The notes beneath the pieces are model-generated. The model did not search any database. It worked only from the letters and a program-made list of their open reading frames with translations, and was not told the origin of the DNA. A DNA stretch of 64,000 nt. Source: Methylovirgula sp. 4M-Z18 (GTDB taxonomy: Bacteria > Pseudomonadota > Alphaproteobacteria > Rhizobiales > Beijerinckiaceae). The DNA lies in NCBI RefSeq assembly GCF_037890675.1, contig NZ_CP149574.1, positions 2,170,001 to 2,234,000 on the forward strand. The letters are read 5' to 3'. Both the position numbers and the translations under genes were made by a program. Positions within the stretch are counted from its first letter, which is position 1; each line of letters begins with the position of its first letter. Shown here one piece after another: positions 17,331 to 25,905 of this stretch.

Positions 17331-17358
17331 TTGACTTTTGATGCGACAGCCATATGAG
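17331..17358 (+). promoter_or_regulatory. Candidate promoter of the fdx-cysG-cysI operon
   Basis: TTGACT (17331-17336) and TATGAG (17353-17358) are 16 bases apart, just after a strongly AT-rich run (about 17276-17330) that could act as an upstream element. Transcription would start near 17365, giving a leader of about 23 bases. Consensus-based inference only. Confidence 0.5.
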
Positions 17359-17387
17359 TAAACTGAGAGAATAGAGGATTGGTGTGA

Positions 17388-17702
17388 ATGGGCGTCATCA
17401 ATGTCATAGACCGCAGCGGCGCGGCGCATGCGCTTGAGGCTGTTGAAGGGTGGCGTGTGATGGAAATCTTGCGCGACCATGGCGTCGGCATGGATGGTTT
17501 GTGCGGTGGCGCCTGCGATTGCGCGACGTGCCATGTGGTGGTGGACGAGGATTGGGTCTCGCGTTTGCCGGAACCGCGCACAGAGGAACTCGATAAACTC
17601 GATGAATTGCCGGTGCTGGAAGCCGGCTCGCGCCTGTCCTGCCAGATCATCTGGTCGGAAGAGATCGACGGCCTGTCGCTGACGTTGCCGCAAGAGGTTT
17701 AG
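17388..17702 (+). CDS. [2Fe-2S] ferredoxin, adrenodoxin type
   Basis: A 104-residue electron carrier. Cluster ligands are Cys39, Cys45, Cys48 and Cys85, spaced CX5CX2C...C as in adrenodoxin/ISC-type ferredoxins; Cys43 is an additional cysteine in GGACDC. The fold blocks VINVIDRSGAAHALEAVEG and SRLPEPRTEELDKLDELP agree. Cytoplasmic, no signal. Its stop is two bases before the cysG start, making it the first gene of the sulfite-reduction operon. Because no CysJ flavoprotein is present, it is a good candidate for the electron donor to CysI, although ferredoxins of this type usually serve P450s or Fe-S assembly. Confidence 0.92.
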   Translation: MGVINVIDRSGAAHALEAVEGWRVMEILRDHGVGMDGLCGGACDCATCHVVVDEDWVSRLPEPRTEELDKLDELPVLEAGSRLSCQIIWSEEIDGLSLTLPQEV

Positions 17703-17704
17703 GC

Positions 17705-19153
17705 ATGCGCTATTTCCCGCTGCTCGCGGATACGAGGGACAAGACGATTCTGCTGTGCGGCGGCGGCGCTTTGGCACTGGCGAAATTGCGCCTGCTGCTG
17801 AAGACCGAAGCGCGGATCGTGATCGTTTCGCCAGCCGTCGTCACTGAGATCAGCGAGTATGCCGAAAGGACGCCCGGCCCGGGCCAAATCGTCTGGCATC
17901 AGCGCTCCTTCGGTCCTTCCGACCTCGCGAATATATTCCTCGCCTATGTGGCGACAGAAGATCCTGCGGAAGATCAGCGCATCGCCGCATGCGCGCGCGA
18001 AGCCGGAATTTTGGTCAATGTGGTCGATACGCCCGACGAATCGACCATCATCACGCCGGCTATCGTGGATCGCGATCCGGTGGTGGTAGCAATTGGCAGC
18101 GAAGGCGCGGCCCCGGTCTTAGCCCGGAAGATCAAAGCCGGCGTCGAAGAGAGCTTGAGCGTGACCTTGGGCGATTTGGTGAACGCGGCGGCTCCGCACC
18201 GCACTCGCGTGGCGGAGGCGCTCGACCATCGTGCCAAACGCCTATTGTGGGAGAATTTCTTCGACGGCGCCGGCGAAGCGGCTTTCGCGGAGAATGGCGC
18301 GGAGGGCGTCAGCGATCTCATCGACCGCTTGATCGCCGCGGATGGAATCGACAAGCAAAACCGTGGCCGCGTCGTGCTGATTGGCGCCGGACCGGGCGAT
18401 CCCGATCTTCTGACCCTGAAGGCGCGCAAAGTGCTGCACCGGGCGGATGTCGTTCTGTATGACCGTCTGGTCGACGCACGCATTCTTGAGCTGGCCCGGC
18501 GCGAGGCGACATTCATCGAGGTCGGCAAGTCCGGCCGTTCCGGCGGCGAGAACTCTTGGAAGCAGAGCGATATCGACGCGCTGATGATCGAGCACGCCAA
18601 ATCCGGAGCCCTGGTCGCGCGCCTCAAGAGTGGCGACCCGCTGGTGTTCGGCCGGGCGGACGAGGAAATCGCCGCGTGCGATGCCGCCGGCGTGCCGGTG
18701 ACGATCGTGCCCGGCATCACGGCCGCGGCTGCCGCCGCGGCGAGCATGGGCGTGTCGCTCACCCGACGCGGCCGCAACTCGTCCATCACCTTTCTGACCG
18801 CGCGCGATGTCGACGGTTTCGCCAATCACGATTGGCGTCGTTTGGCGGAGCCCGGGGTGACCTTTGCCGTCTATATGGGCGTGCAGGCGGCCAAGGCGTT
18901 GCGCACCAAGCTGCTGATGAACGGCGCCGATCCGGCGACGCCGGTGACGATCGTCGAAAACGCCAGCCGCCAGAACGAACTGGTTGCATCCGGGATCCTG
19001 GCCGATCTCACCGACCTGATCCATGATTCCGGCATCGAAGGGCCGGCTGTGATTTTGGTCGGTTTGGTGCGCGGCAGCGCCAAGGCTGAACGCACCGATA
19101 AAGTTGTCATCCCCTTTGCGGACGCCATCCGCCTGAACGGAGGCTCGCAATAA
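17705..19153 (+). CDS. cysG: Siroheme synthase (precorrin-2 dehydrogenase/ferrochelatase fused to uroporphyrinogen-III methyltransferase)
   Basis: Bifunctional enzyme producing siroheme for sulfite reductase. Residues 1 to about 215 form the CysG N-terminal module, with the NAD-binding segment ILLCGGGALALAKLRLLL (15-32) and the central VNVVDTPDES. From about 220 the methyltransferase starts with VVLIGAGPGDPDLLTLKA, continues through VVLYDRLV, LKSGDPLVFGRADEE and VPGITAAAAAAA, and ends VILVGLVRG. Length 482 matches complete fused CysG. Situated between the ferredoxin and DUF2849 genes with two-base and zero-base gaps, so expression is tightly tied to that of cysI. Confidence 0.96.
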   Translation: MRYFPLLADTRDKTILLCGGGALALAKLRLLLKTEARIVIVSPAVVTEISEYAERTPGPGQIVWHQRSFGPSDLANIFLAYVATEDPAEDQRIAACAREAGILVNVVDTPDESTIITPAIVDRDPVVVAIGSEGAAPVLARKIKAGVEESLSVTLGDLVNAAAPHRTRVAEALDHRAKRLLWENFFDGAGEAAFAENGAEGVSDLIDRLIAADGIDKQNRGRVVLIGAGPGDPDLLTLKARKVLHRADVVLYDRLVDARILELARREATFIEVGKSGRSGGENSWKQSDIDALMIEHAKSGALVARLKSGDPLVFGRADEEIAACDAAGVPVTIVPGITAAAAAAASMGVSLTRRGRNSSITFLTARDVDGFANHDWRRLAEPGVTFAVYMGVQAAKALRTKLLMNGADPATPVTIVENASRQNELVASGILADLTDLIHDSGIEGPAVILVGLVRGSAKAERTDKVVIPFADAIRLNGGSQ

Positions 19154-19462
19154 ATGGCTCGCATCAAACACCCGAAAATCTTGACCGCGAGCGACCTGAA
19201 GCAAGGCGACGTGATCTTTTTCACCGGTACGGGCTGGTCGCGGCATCATCTCGACGCCAAACCAGCGCAGACTGATGGCGAAATCGCGGCCCTGGAAGCG
19301 CAGGCCAAAGCCGACGTGGCCGCCAATCGCATTCTCGACGTGCAGATCATCGACGTCGCTCTGCGCGAAGACGGCAGACCCGAACCAATTCACTACCGCG
19401 AAAAAATGCGCACGCTCGGGCCGAGCGTGCGTCGCGACCTCGGCAAGCAGGCAGCCTCATGA
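19154..19462 (+). CDS. DUF2849 family protein of sulfite-reduction operon
   Basis: A 102-residue soluble protein matching DUF2849, whose members sit between cysG and cysI in many Alphaproteobacteria. The segment LTASDLKQGDVIFFTGTGWSRHH is typical of the family. Its start codon immediately follows the cysG stop, and its stop overlaps the cysI start by ATGA, showing translational coupling. No cofactor site or membrane segment is seen. Its fixed position suggests an accessory role in sulfite reductase assembly or siroheme delivery, but this is inferred from neighbourhood only. Confidence 0.9.
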   Translation: MARIKHPKILTASDLKQGDVIFFTGTGWSRHHLDAKPAQTDGEIAALEAQAKADVAANRILDVQIIDVALREDGRPEPIHYREKMRTLGPSVRRDLGKQAAS

Positions 19463-21186
19463 ATGTTCCCGTAAAGCCGCAACATTTCTACAGCTACGAC
19501 GAATTCGATGCCGCATTCGTGCGGTCGCGCGTCGCTGAATTTCGCGAGCAGGTGCAGCGCCGTCTGTCCGGCGCGCTGACGGAAGAAGAGTTCCGCCCGC
19601 TTCGCCTGATGAACGGCCTCTATCTGCAATTGCACGCCTATATGCTGCGCATTGCCGTGCCCTATGGCACGCTGTCGTCGACGCAAATGCGCCAGTTCGC
19701 CCACATCGCGGAGAAGTGGGACAAGGGCTACGGCCATTTCACGACGCGTCAGAACATTCAGTTCAATTGGCCCAAACTTGTCGATGTGCCGGACATTCTC
19801 GATGCGCTGGCCGACGTCAACATGCATGCCATCCAGACATCGGGCAATTGCATCCGCAATGTGACGGCTGATCACTTCTCGGGCGTTGCGGCCGACGAGA
19901 TCGCCGATCCCCGCCCGACCGCGGAATTATTGCGGCAATGGTCCTCCAACCATCCGGAGTTTTCGTTCCTGCCGCGCAAATTCAAGGTCGCGGTCAGCGG
20001 CGCCGTGCACGATCGCGCAGCAACGCGTGTTCACGATGTCGGCTTGCGGATCGTGCAGAACGAGGGCGGCGAGATCGGTTACGAAGTGCTGGCCGGCGGC
20101 GGTCTTGGCCGCACGCCGATGGTTGGTCATATCGTGCGTGAATTCCTGCCGAAGGCGGAGCTGCTGCCGTATATGGAAGCGCTGATGCGCGTCTATAACA
20201 GCCACGGGCGCCGCGACAACAAATTCAAAGCGCGCATCAAGATCCTAGTGCACGAGACCGGTCTCGACGAGATTCGCGAGCAGATCGAAGCGGAATTCGA
20301 GAGCCTCGACAAGGCCGCGATTGCCGCCGATCCGGCGGAAATCGCGCGGATCGAGGCGCAGTTCGTGCCACCGGCTTACGAGGCACTGCCGGACGTTTCA
20401 GACGTCATGAAAAAGGCGAAAGCGGCAAATTCCGAATTCGCCCGCTTTGTGGACATCAACACCGCGCCTCACAAACAGGCCGGCTATACGATCGTCACAG
20501 TCTCGCTGAAGCCGATCGGCGGCGTGCCGGGCGATGCGACAGCCGCGCAGATGCGTGTGCTTGCCGAGGTGTCGGACAAATATTCGCTTAGCGAGCTGCG
20601 TGTCAGCCACGAGCAGAACATCGTCTTGCCCTACGTGAAGAAGGACGACCTTTTCGCGCTGTGGCAGGAACTGAAAGCGGCAGATCTGGCGACCGCCAAC
20701 GCCAGCCTGATCACCGACATCATCTCCTGCCCCGGCCTGGACTATTGCTCGCTCGCAACGGCGCGCTCGATTCCGATCGCGCAGGCCATCTCCGAGCGCT
20801 TTGCCGATCCGGACCGGCAACGCCTGATCGGCAAGCTCGGCATCAAGATTTCGGGCTGCATCAACGCCTGCGGCCATCACCATGTTGCCGGTATCGGCAT
20901 TCTGGGCTTGGAAAAGAGCGGCGAGGAAAGCTACCAGATCACCCTGGGCGGCGACCCGACCCTCTCCGCCTCCATCGGCGAGCGTCTCGGCCCAGGTCTG
21001 CGCGCCGAAGAGGTGCCGGACGCGATCGAGCGCATCGTTGGCGTCTATCTCGCCCATCGCGATCTCGACGAGGATTTCATCCACACATATCGGCGGATCG
21101 GTCACGATGCGTTCAAGAGCGCCCTCGTCACCGGCACGCCGCGCGCACCTGCCGCGAGCCCGCTCGATCAGGGAGGCGGAATATGA
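19459..21186 (+). CDS. cysI: Sulfite reductase hemoprotein (nitrite/sulfite reductase family), probably ferredoxin-dependent
   Basis: Siroheme and [4Fe-4S] enzyme that reduces sulfite to sulfide in assimilation, 575 residues. The first half carries the siroheme-binding block RQNIQFNWPKLVDVPDIL and TSGNCIRNVTADHFSGV. The coupled cluster is bound by Cys424-X5-Cys430 (SCPGLDYC) and Cys467-X3-Cys471 (SGCINACGHHH). The operon supplies siroheme synthase and a ferredoxin but no flavoprotein CysJ, which argues for ferredoxin as reductant. Assimilatory nitrite reductase is the main alternative, but the DUF2849/DUF934 partners point to sulfite. Confidence 0.93.
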   Translation: MNVPVKPQHFYSYDEFDAAFVRSRVAEFREQVQRRLSGALTEEEFRPLRLMNGLYLQLHAYMLRIAVPYGTLSSTQMRQFAHIAEKWDKGYGHFTTRQNIQFNWPKLVDVPDILDALADVNMHAIQTSGNCIRNVTADHFSGVAADEIADPRPTAELLRQWSSNHPEFSFLPRKFKVAVSGAVHDRAATRVHDVGLRIVQNEGGEIGYEVLAGGGLGRTPMVGHIVREFLPKAELLPYMEALMRVYNSHGRRDNKFKARIKILVHETGLDEIREQIEAEFESLDKAAIAADPAEIARIEAQFVPPAYEALPDVSDVMKKAKAANSEFARFVDINTAPHKQAGYTIVTVSLKPIGGVPGDATAAQMRVLAEVSDKYSLSELRVSHEQNIVLPYVKKDDLFALWQELKAADLATANASLITDIISCPGLDYCSLATARSIPIAQAISERFADPDRQRLIGKLGIKISGCINACGHHHVAGIGILGLEKSGEESYQITLGGDPTLSASIGERLGPGLRAEEVPDAIERIVGVYLAHRDLDEDFIHTYRRIGHDAFKSALVTGTPRAPAASPLDQGGGI

Positions 21187-21701
21187 CAATCGTCCGCGAA
21201 GGCCGCTTCTGCAAGGATACGTATAAGCGCATCGACGCCGACTGGGAGTTGCCAGTCAACTCGGACGGTTTGGGCGATGCGATCGTGCCGTTCGATTGGC
21301 TCGAGGATTTGGAGGCCAATTGGCCGAACCGCGGGCACATTGGCGTCGACGTGAAAAACACCATGCCGTTCGAAGAGCTTGAACCGCATCTCGACCGGTT
21401 GACGCTCATCGCCATCAACTTCCCGGCCTTCTCGGACGGGCGCGGCTTTTCGCTGGCGAAAACCTTGCGCAACCACGGGTTCAAGGGCACCCTGCGCGCA
21501 ACTGGGCCGCTGATTGCCGATCAGTATTTCCATACGCTCGGGTGCGGCTTCGACGAAGTCGAAATTCCCGAAGCGATGGCTGCCCGCCAACCCGAGGACC
21601 AGTGGCGCCAAGCGCACGATCTGCGGCTGCTCGCCTATCAGCGTGGCTATGGCGGCGATGCCAAGAATATCCTTGAACAGAGACGCGCGGGTCGCCGCTA
21701 G
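21183..21701 (+). CDS. DUF934 family protein of sulfite-reduction operon
   Basis: A 172-residue protein of the DUF934 family, regularly placed after cysI in alpha- and betaproteobacteria. Typical blocks are VPFDWLEDLEANW, IAINFPAFSDGRGFSLAKTLR, FKGTLRATGPLIADQ and the C-terminal AYQRGYGG. It overlaps the cysI stop by ATGA. In many relatives it is followed directly by cysH (PAPS/APS reductase); here 178 bases of non-coding DNA and then metC follow instead. Proposed to be an accessory factor for sulfite reduction; mechanism unknown. Confidence 0.9.
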   Translation: MTIVREGRFCKDTYKRIDADWELPVNSDGLGDAIVPFDWLEDLEANWPNRGHIGVDVKNTMPFEELEPHLDRLTLIAINFPAFSDGRGFSLAKTLRNHGFKGTLRATGPLIADQYFHTLGCGFDEVEIPEAMAARQPEDQWRQAHDLRLLAYQRGYGGDAKNILEQRRAGRR

Positions 21702-21878
21702 CCCTTGCCCCGCACGCGGGCGATTGGTCACAACGCAGCCGACGGCGTTGCTCATCGCAGCGCCGCAGGCATGTCATTTGTGCGCATGTGATGTCTTTTT
21801 CCGGCAAGACAGTATTCTCGAATTCGATCATAAAGTTCGGCGAGATTCGATCGTCCTGCAGGGAAATAGTCAGTCAAT

Positions 21879-23066
21879 ATGAGCAAGCTCAGCCCGGAAA
21901 CGAAGAAAAAGATCAAAAGCCGCACCAAGCTCGTCTATGCCGGCCGTAATCCGGCCGAGCAGTTCGGCTTTATTAACACCCCAATCTATCGCGGCTCTAC
22001 GGTGCTGTTCGATACCGTGGAGGAACTGCGCGATTACAAGGCGCGGTTCAACTACGGTACGCGCGGGACGCCGACAACCGAGGCATTGGAAATCGCCTGG
22101 AGCGAACTTGCAGGCGCGGCGACGACGACGCTTGTCCCCTCCGGCCTTGCCGCTGTGGCGCTCGCCCTGATGACGGCCGTCAAGGCCGGCGATCATCTGC
22201 TCGTGACCGATAGCGCCTACCGTCCGACCCGCATCTTCTGCGATACGATTCTGAAACGCATGGGCGTGGAAGTGGAATATTACGATCCGCTGCTCGGCGG
22301 CGAGATCGCCTCCCTGTTCAAGCCCAACACGAGCGCGATCCTGACCGAAGCCCCCGGCTCGCAAAGCTTCGAAATGCAGGACATTCCGGCCATTTCCGCG
22401 GCCGCCCATGCCCGCGACATCTGCGTCATCTTGGACAACACCTGGGCGACCCCTCTGTTCTTTTCGCCCCACACACACGGCGTCGATTTGGCGATCGAAG
22501 CCGGGACGAAATATCTCTCAGGACATTCGGATCTGCTCCTTGGCCTCGTTTCCGCCAGTGCGACATGGGCGCGCCGCCTGCGCAGCACGTTCGACGCATT
22601 TGCGATGTGCGCCGGGCCAGAGGATGTGTATTTGGCGCTACGCGGGTTGCGCACGATGGAGCTGCGCTTGAAGGAAGCGGAACGCCAGGCGTTCCGCCTT
22701 GCCTTGTGGCTGCAGCAACGTCCCGAAGTGCGCGAGGTTCTGCACCCGGCCCTGCCGACCTGTCCCGGCCACGATATTTGGAAGCGCGATTTCGCCGGCT
22801 CGTCCGGTCTCTTCTCCGTCATCCTCCATCCGGCCTCCGACGCAGCCGTCGCCGCCATGCTGGACGGCCTGGAGCTATTCGGTCTGGGTTATTCCTGGGG
22901 CGGCTATGAGAGCTTGCTGGTGCCGTTCGACTGTTCGGACTATCGCACGGCCACGACATGGAACCCGGGCGGTCCGGCACTGCGGTTTCAGGTCGGGCTG
23001 GAGGATCTTGACGATCTCCAGGCCGATCTAGACGCCGGCTTCGCACGGCTCAGGGCGACGGCTTAG
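21879..23066 (+). CDS. metC: Cystathionine beta-lyase
   Basis: PLP enzyme of transsulfuration that cleaves cystathionine to homocysteine, pyruvate and ammonia, 395 residues. The Cys/Met metabolism family pattern is clear: TPIYRGSTVLF, NYGTRGTPTTEALE, the PLP-stacking Tyr in TDSAYRPTR, LDNTWATP, and Lys211 in GTKYLSGHSD as Schiff-base lysine. The C-terminal FGLGYSWGGYESLL block separates MetC from cystathionine gamma-synthase. Follows the sulfite operon after 178 bases, consistent with shared sulfur metabolism though probably with its own promoter. Its last 17 bases overlap the convergent gene at 23050. Confidence 0.95.
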   Translation: MSKLSPETKKKIKSRTKLVYAGRNPAEQFGFINTPIYRGSTVLFDTVEELRDYKARFNYGTRGTPTTEALEIAWSELAGAATTTLVPSGLAAVALALMTAVKAGDHLLVTDSAYRPTRIFCDTILKRMGVEVEYYDPLLGGEIASLFKPNTSAILTEAPGSQSFEMQDIPAISAAAHARDICVILDNTWATPLFFSPHTHGVDLAIEAGTKYLSGHSDLLLGLVSASATWARRLRSTFDAFAMCAGPEDVYLALRGLRTMELRLKEAERQAFRLALWLQQRPEVREVLHPALPTCPGHDIWKRDFAGSSGLFSVILHPASDAAVAAMLDGLELFGLGYSWGGYESLLVPFDCSDYRTATTWNPGGPALRFQVGLEDLDDLQADLDAGFARLRATA

Positions 23067-23385
23067 CCGCCTGCTGAGCCCGCTCGCGACGGACCAGCAT
23101 CACGTTGCGGACATAGATCAGCACATTCGGTCCCTGCCCCAGAATGTACACGGGATCGCGGCGTATCAGGGCGTAGACGAGCAGCATCAGGCTGCCGACG
23201 ATCGACAGCATCCAGAACGACATGGGAATGACGCTGCGCCCCTGCCGTTCGCTGGCAATCCATTGCGTGATGAAGCGCAGGCCGAAAACCACTTGCGCGA
23301 GAATGCCGAAATAGGCCCACGCATCGAAGTGGTCGACAAAGACCACGTAGAGGTAGTCGTATAATGTGGTCCATAGATCGGTCAT
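23050..23385 (-). CDS. Lipid A biosynthesis N-terminal domain (LAB_N) membrane protein
   Basis: A 111-residue inner-membrane protein with three hydrophobic segments (about 22-40, 53-75 and 84-98). The sequence YFGILAQVVFGLRFITQWIASERQGRSVIPMSFWMLSIVG is the signature of the LAB_N family (PF07578), first seen at the N-terminus of some LpxB proteins. Here it stands alone and follows a GT2 and a GT39 gene. Small LAB_N proteins in such clusters are thought to help handling of polyprenyl-phosphate sugars. It starts one base after the GT2 stop and so is translated from the same message. Confidence 0.88.
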   Translation of the reverse strand: MTDLWTTLYDYLYVVFVDHFDAWAYFGILAQVVFGLRFITQWIASERQGRSVIPMSFWMLSIVGSLMLLVYALIRRDPVYILGQGPNVLIYVRNVMLVRRERAQQAAKPSP

Positions 23386-24126
23386 TCAACGTACCTCTTC
23401 GGCCTGCGGCACGCGCTTGCGGCGGCGGATAAGCCAGCGTACGCCCATCAAATCCACGATCCCGACCCATAGGCGGTCAAAGAACCCGTAGTTGGATACG
23501 CCGGTCAAGCGCGACCGGTCCACCACGTCGACCAGCGCGATCGTATACCCCTCGCGCTTCACAAGCGCGGGCATGAAACGGTGCAGGGCATCGAAATAAG
23601 GCAGCGCCAAATAGACCTCGCGCCGGAAGCACTTAAGGCCGCAGCCGGTATCGCGGGTTCCGTCCTGCAGAATGGATCCGCGCACGGAATTGGCGATGCG
23701 GGACTGGAGTTTTTTGAAACCCGTATCCTTCCGGCCAACCCGCTGTCCCTGCACGAGGCCGCAAAGCGCTCCCGAGGCCGAAAGCTTTTTGAGCAGTTGC
23801 GGAATGAAAGCCGGATCGTTCTGGCCGTCGCCGTCCAGCGTCACTATGACCGGTCCCCGCGCTGCCCGAACCCCCGTCCGCACCGCCGCCGATTGGCCGC
23901 ACGATTGCGCGTGCTTGACTTGCCGCAGATGCGGACGGCTTTGCATCAATTTGCGCAGTTCGTCGCCGGTCGAATCGGTCGAACCATCGTTGACATAGAT
24001 GATTTCAAACGGACCAGCGTCCCGCAAAGCCGTTTCGATTTCGCCTATCAACGGCGCGACATTGCCCGCTTCGTTGCGCACGGGCACAACGACCGACACA
24101 AGCGGATCCGGTATTTCGGGATTCAT
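23386..24126 (-). CDS. Glycosyltransferase family 2, polyprenyl-phosphate sugar synthase type
   Basis: A 246-residue cytoplasmic GT-A enzyme. The N-terminal block VSVVVPVRNEAGNVAPLIGEI, the nucleotide region IYVNDGSTDSTGDEL, and the DGDGQNDP metal motif near residue 99 match dolichyl-phosphate-mannose-synthase-like enzymes such as ArnC or the rhizobial RgtE. It lacks the C-terminal transmembrane pair present in ArnC, though the LAB_N gene just downstream could provide membrane anchoring. Between the GT39 and LAB_N genes it probably charges undecaprenyl or dodecaprenyl phosphate with the sugar used by the GT39 enzyme. The sugar cannot be predicted. Confidence 0.88.
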   Translation of the reverse strand: MNPEIPDPLVSVVVPVRNEAGNVAPLIGEIETALRDAGPFEIIYVNDGSTDSTGDELRKLMQSRPHLRQVKHAQSCGQSAAVRTGVRAARGPVIVTLDGDGQNDPAFIPQLLKKLSASGALCGLVQGQRVGRKDTGFKKLQSRIANSVRGSILQDGTRDTGCGLKCFRREVYLALPYFDALHRFMPALVKREGYTIALVDVVDRSRLTGVSNYGFFDRLWVGIVDLMGVRWLIRRRKRVPQAEEVR

Positions 24127-24159
24127 CGATGGCCTTCCGTCCTGAAATTCAAGCTCGCT

Positions 24160-25848
24160 CTAATGCCGCACATAGACGCCAATGTCGAGCTTGTGCCCAC
24201 CGTTGAGATTGATGCCCGCGATCCGGGTCGCGAGCGCGACCTCGTCCGAAGGGCCGAGGGCGGCCTGAAATGCAGGCTCGTCCTTGGCCTCGACAAGGGC
24301 CGCCCGGCACCCGCCCTGCTTCAAGAATGTGGCCGCGCCGGCGCCGTCGGTGATCGCAAGATCCGTGCGCGTCAGGAAGATCAGGCTCGGCTCATGGTAG
24401 CTTGTCGCTGCAATCTCAGGATCGCACGATCCAGCCGGGAAAGCAGCCGCAACGGCCGCGCTCAGCCGCGGCGACAAGGCAAAATAGTCGAAGGCCGGAA
24501 GGCGAAGGATGCCGATATAGGCTGTCGCGCTCAGGGCCATCGCAGCAAGGACTGCAGCGAATATTCCCATCATCACCTGCCCGCGCCAGAGCAATCCCGC
24601 GGCGCCGGCGGCGACAGCGGCCGCGACGAGGCCAGCAACCACCGTGAGCGGGCTGATGGCCATATCGTATTTGACGATGCCAAAGACAGCGGCGCCGGGC
24701 ACGACCAGCGCAACAATGGGCAGCAGCACGAGAACGGCTTTCTGCCAAATCCGCCACGATGCGAAGGCGCCGCGCACGAAGCCGAGCGCGATGAGGATCG
24801 CAATGGCCGGATAGAGCGGCAGCACGTAATGGGGCAATTTGGTCGGTACGGCCTCGAACACCAGCCAGGCCGGAACAAGCCATGCGAGAAGAAAGGTAAC
24901 GGCGGGATCGCGCCGCTGGGCCCACACGAACGGCGCCGCGACCGCAGCGAAAGGCGCCATCGGCCAGGCCGTCGCCCAAAAGGCAGCGAGATAGAAGCCC
25001 GGCCACATACCATGCGATTCCTGGCCGCCAGCCACCTTGCTGCCGAGGTCTTTGCCGACGGATTCTGCGAAAAACGCGCCGTGGGTTTTCAGCGTGATCA
25101 AGATGAACCAGGGCAGCACGAGAGCCAGGCACCAGAGAAGACCGCGTGCCGGACGCAGCACCTTCAGCCAGCTCACATCCCCATCCTTGATCGACAGAAC
25201 GAGCATGGCCAGGATCGGCATCATCGGCGTGACCGGCCCCTTCACAAGGATGCCGATTGCCAAGGCCGTCCAGAAGATGAATGCATTGCCGGCGCCCGCC
25301 GTGACTTTGAGCAGGGGCTCACGTCGCGCAAGATAGACGCGCAGCAACGCCCCCATCGCCGCAACGACGGTCGCAGTAATGACCGCGTCGGTCTTGGCGA
25401 GCCTCGCTTCGACCCCGATCAGAATCGTCGATGCGAACAAAAGCGCGGCGATATAGGCGCCATTGCGCGTCATGATCGCCAACGCCGCCCAGTAGGTCAG
25501 CAGGACCGCCGTGAGCGCGCCCAGCAAGGACGGAATTCGGTAGAGCCAGATCTTATGAGCCGCGTCCGGCACGCCCAAAGCTTCGGCACTTTTCACCACG
25601 CCGGCCTGCAGCCAATAGATGCCGACGGGCTTCTTGAGCCGCGCTTCCTCTTGGAAATGAATCGTGACGAGATCGCCCGTCTCGATCATTTGCTTGGAGG
25701 CCTGGGCGAAACGCGGCTCGTCGCGATCCATGGGCGGCAACGTGAAAAAGCCGACCAGAAACAGGATCAGGCACGCGATGACGAGCCGGACCAAGGCCGA
25801 GCCGTGCGATATGCTCTGCGAGATCATGGCACGGGGCTCAAACTGCAA
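24160..25848 (-). CDS. ArnT/GT39-type glycosyltransferase, integral membrane
   Basis: A 562-residue inner-membrane enzyme with about twelve hydrophobic segments and a soluble C-terminal part. The motif MDRDEPRFAQASKQMIETGDLV after the first membrane segment holds the acidic residues essential in ArnT and protein mannosyltransferases; ARLKKPVGIYWLQ follows. Such enzymes take a sugar from polyprenyl phosphate in the periplasm and transfer it to lipid A or LPS core. The TTG at 25848 has GGAG eight bases upstream; ATG 25827 is an alternative without a clear ribosome site. First gene of GT39-GT2-LAB_N, 57 bases upstream of the scoB stop in tandem. Confidence 0.9.
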   Translation of the reverse strand: MQFEPRAMISQSISHGSALVRLVIACLILFLVGFFTLPPMDRDEPRFAQASKQMIETGDLVTIHFQEEARLKKPVGIYWLQAGVVKSAEALGVPDAAHKIWLYRIPSLLGALTAVLLTYWAALAIMTRNGAYIAALLFASTILIGVEARLAKTDAVITATVVAAMGALLRVYLARREPLLKVTAGAGNAFIFWTALAIGILVKGPVTPMMPILAMLVLSIKDGDVSWLKVLRPARGLLWCLALVLPWFILITLKTHGAFFAESVGKDLGSKVAGGQESHGMWPGFYLAAFWATAWPMAPFAAVAAPFVWAQRRDPAVTFLLAWLVPAWLVFEAVPTKLPHYVLPLYPAIAILIALGFVRGAFASWRIWQKAVLVLLPIVALVVPGAAVFGIVKYDMAISPLTVVAGLVAAAVAAGAAGLLWRGQVMMGIFAAVLAAMALSATAYIGILRLPAFDYFALSPRLSAAVAAAFPAGSCDPEIAATSYHEPSLIFLTRTDLAITDGAGAATFLKQGGCRAALVEAKDEPAFQAALGPSDEVALATRIAGINLNGGHKLDIGVYVRH

Positions 25849-25905
25849 AGCCCGTTCTCCGACACGCAGAGAAAAGGATTCCTGACACAGCTCTCGCTTT
25901 CAACC

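Noticed and set aside
18242-19393. A 383-codon open frame on minus across cysG
   Set aside because: Antisense to an intact cysG with no recognisable protein features.
21702-21878. Possible SAM riboswitch before metC
   Set aside because: I looked for SAM-II and SAM-I type conserved blocks in the leader and found none.
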